Part shown: positions 58,360-59,846 of the stretch, in pieces
How positions within the stretch are numbered: position 1 is the stretch's first letter
Layout: each line of letters opens with the position of its first letter
NCBI GenBank assembly: GCA_964292295.1
Contig: CAXYVC010000002.1
Coordinates: forward strand, 1 to 59,846
DNA from: CAXYVC01 sp964292295
GTDB taxonomy: Bacteria > Acidobacteriota > Holophagae > Holophagales > Holophagaceae
DNA length: 59,846 nt
Direction of reading: 5' to 3'
Program-made: the position numbers and the translations under genes
The notes under the pieces: generated by a model
Database searches by the model: none
The model's input: the letters and a program-made list of their open reading frames with translations, nothing else
What the model was told of the DNA's origin: nothing

Positions 58360-59846
58360 ATGAGTGCTCGCCTCTTTTCAACCCTCGGCCGGTTCTCCAT
58401 GGCCCTGGCCCTTCCCGCCCTGATCGCCCCGGCCCCCCTGCTGGCCACCGAGGATCCCGACGACGACCTCGCGGGGGAGACCCCTGAACGCTACGCCCAG
58501 GTGAAAGCTGTCGAAGGCGACGTCCGCATCCGCAAGGGGGACGTGGAAGAGGCCCTCGAGCGCGGCACCCCCGTGGCCGAGGGCGACACGATCGAAAGCC
58601 GCGGCCGTGGCGTCCTGCAACTGGGCGATGGCTCCCGCATCGCCTTCGCCCCCGGCACGCGGCTGCAGGTGGCCGCGCTCTTCCAGGACAACAAGGGCCA
58701 GCCCCAGGTGCTGCTGCGCCTGGACCGGGGCCGGATCCGCGTGAACCTCGGCAGCGACAGCGAGGCCCGCATCCGGGTGGATACCCCCGCCGGGACCGCC
58801 ACCCTGTCCGACCCCGGGGCCTTCACCCTGGAGGCGGAAAGCGACCGCACCGTGCGCCTGCGGGTGCACAGCGGGCGGGTGGGCTACGAGAACGAGGCCG
58901 ACCGGGCCCGTCTCTCCGCGGGGGAACGCCTGACGGTGTACGGCAGCCGGGACCGCCTGGACCGCGTGCGCAGCTTCAACACCTACGACTTCGACGCTTT
59001 CGACGACTGGTGCGAGAGCGCCATGCAGGGCCGCCGCAGCGCCAGCCGGGACCGCGTCCCCAGCGCCATCCGCTACTACGCCGACGACCTGGATGACAAC
59101 GGCGAGTGGGTCTACGTGGACGAGACCAGCTCCTGGTGCTGGCGCCCGCTGCGCGTCGGCGCGGAGTGGCGCCCCTACTGGCGCGGCCGCTGGGGCAGCT
59201 ACGCCGGGGGCATGACCTGGGTGAGCAGCGAGCCCTGGGGCTACGTGACCCACCACTACGGGCGCTGGGGCTGGACCTCCCGCTGGGGCTGGTACTGGAT
59301 CCCCGGGGTGTACTACAGCCCGGCCTGGGTGGCCTGGAACAGCTACGACAGCTACTTCGGATGGGCGCCCCTGGGCTACTGGAACACCCCCTGCACCTGG
59401 GGCTACGGCGCCTGGGGCGGAGGCTACTGCTGGAACGTGGTGGGCTACCACCACCTCCACGGCCCGCACCTCCACACCCGCGTCCACGTGGACGTGAACC
59501 TCTTCCACCACTTCAGCGGCAGCGGCCGCAGCGCCTGGAGCGGGCCTGGCCACCGGCCCGGCGGCGACCTCACCCCCCCCTGGAAGCGCGGGCGCCTGCT
59601 GGTCCCCGCCCACGCCGGCGGTGAAGGCGATCACCGGCAGCGCGGCGAGGCCGAGCTCGTCGCGGATGCGGCGGGTGGCGGAGAGGCCGTCGAGCACCGG
59701 CATCTGCACGTCCATCAGCACCGCGTCGAAGGCCCGCGGCCGGCTGCGCAGCAGCTCGATGGCCTGCTGGCCGTCGGCGGCGAGGGTGGGCTCGGCGGCC
59801 TCCCGCGCCACCGCGCGGTGGACCACGGCGTGGTTCATCGCGGTGT
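58360..59846 (+). CDS. FecR-domain, DUF6600-like surface protein (3' end damaged or cut)
   Basis: The ATG at 58360 follows a GGAGGA site. The signal peptide (MALALPALIAPAPLLA after a 13-residue lead) precedes a FecR-like domain (about 45-190; YAQVKAVEGDVRIRKGDVEE, LQLGDGSRIAFAPG) and a Tyr/Trp/Gly-rich region with repeated WGY/WYW motifs (about 225-385; HYGRWGWTSRWGWYWIPG), as in DUF6600 proteins. It is likely exported and surface exposed. From about 59600 the frame stays open but reads on the reverse of a receiver-domain gene, so the true C-terminus is missing. The frame runs off the window end. Confidence 0.8.
   Translation, partial: MSARLFSTLGRFSMALALPALIAPAPLLATEDPDDDLAGETPERYAQVKAVEGDVRIRKGDVEEALERGTPVAEGDTIESRGRGVLQLGDGSRIAFAPGTRLQVAALFQDNKGQPQVLLRLDRGRIRVNLGSDSEARIRVDTPAGTATLSDPGAFTLEAESDRTVRLRVHSGRVGYENEADRARLSAGERLTVYGSRDRLDRVRSFNTYDFDAFDDWCESAMQGRRSASRDRVPSAIRYYADDLDDNGEWVYVDETSSWCWRPLRVGAEWRPYWRGRWGSYAGGMTWVSSEPWGYVTHHYGRWGWTSRWGWYWIPGVYYSPAWVAWNSYDSYFGWAPLGYWNTPCTWGYGAWGGGYCWNVVGYHHLHGPHLHTRVHVDVNLFHHFSGSGRSAWSGPGHRPGGDLTPPWKRGRLLVPAHAGGEGDHRQRGEAELVADAAGGGEAVEHRHLHVHQHRVEGPRPAAQQLDGLLAVGGEGGLGGLPRHRAVDHGVVHRG
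59611..59846 (-). pseudogene. Receiver-domain fragment (hybrid kinase or response regulator)
   Basis: The minus strand from the window edge down to about 59611 encodes a clear receiver: AREAAEPTLAADGQQAIELL, the phospho-acceptor Asp in DAVLMDVQMPVLDG, and LAALPVIAFTAGV. The reading then leaves the family abruptly, before the conserved lysine, at the point where the FecR gene begins on the other strand. The 5' part lies beyond the window. LMDVQMPVLDGLSATRRIR is typical of hybrid histidine kinases. Confidence 0.8.

Noticed and set aside
58378..59838. Long 486-residue minus-strand open frame covering the FecR gene
   Set aside because: Below about 59611 its residues are Ala/Val/Gly/His-rich and motif-free while the plus strand gives a clear FecR/DUF6600 protein. 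Only the receiver part near the window end is kept.

Overview
The window is one high-GC (about 70%), densely packed bacterial chromosome segment. Gene content and style suggest an Acidobacteriota member of the Holophagae (Geothrix/Holophaga-like): FHA-GGDEF proteins, M16 peptidase pairs, an XPB-type helicase with a Helicase_C_3 partner, and queuosine and type IV pilus genes on short overlapping operons. This placement is inference; no rRNA or other phylogenetic marker was compared. There is no prophage, CRISPR array or large island. The only mobile-element trace is a decayed IS256-type transposase.

Layout. 1-281: dispersed intergenic repeat. 282-5066 (minus): a Ser/Thr kinase, two FHA-GGDEF diguanylate cyclases, a gene broken by a one-base frameshift, and a small conserved-looking protein. 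5161-5235: tRNA-Gln(CUG), whose 3' end plus terminator is repeated 172 bp downstream. 5468-9782: Kef-type antiporter, thiG, a small ORF, a dual-specificity phosphatase and a YjbQ protein. 9792-11138: outer-membrane channel. 11295-11640: transposase relic. 11743-15524 (minus): rimO, an ABC transporter (ATPase and permease) and pgpA, all overlapping. 15598-17611: FHA-GAF-nucleotide cyclase and a PilZ protein.

17642-23218 is a compact chemotaxis operon with unusual architecture: CheY, a CheZ-like phosphatase starting with a FliM-like EIDALL peptide, a protein of three tandem CheW domains, CheA, and a CheW domain fused to a second CheZ-like phosphatase helix. No receptor, CheR or CheB gene is present. 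23295-26479: M16 peptidase pair. 26672-29383: prs, a cysteine hydrolase and an exported Memo-like protein. 29398-33196: divergent Helicase_C_3 protein and XPB helicase. 33362-37548: two TlpA-like thioredoxins and a GGDEF protein. 37558-43881: a large helical protein, then pilB-pilT-pilC. 43933-46733: rsmB and an M28 peptidase. 46798-49898: hslO, a DUF374 acyltransferase, queC, queF and folK. 50165-51748: a GNAT-aminotransferase fusion. 51863-56802: a propeller histidine kinase, an NtrC-type regulator and a MerR protein. 56852-59846: tatD, a secreted protein and a FecR-domain surface protein cut by the window end.

Signalling dominates: three GGDEF proteins (all with intact I-site), one PilZ effector, one class III cyclase, one Ser/Thr kinase, three FHA domains, chemotaxis proteins and a two-component system. 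The last ~235 bases hold an inverted fragment of a receiver domain joined to the FecR gene, which looks like a rearrangement or an assembly artefact.
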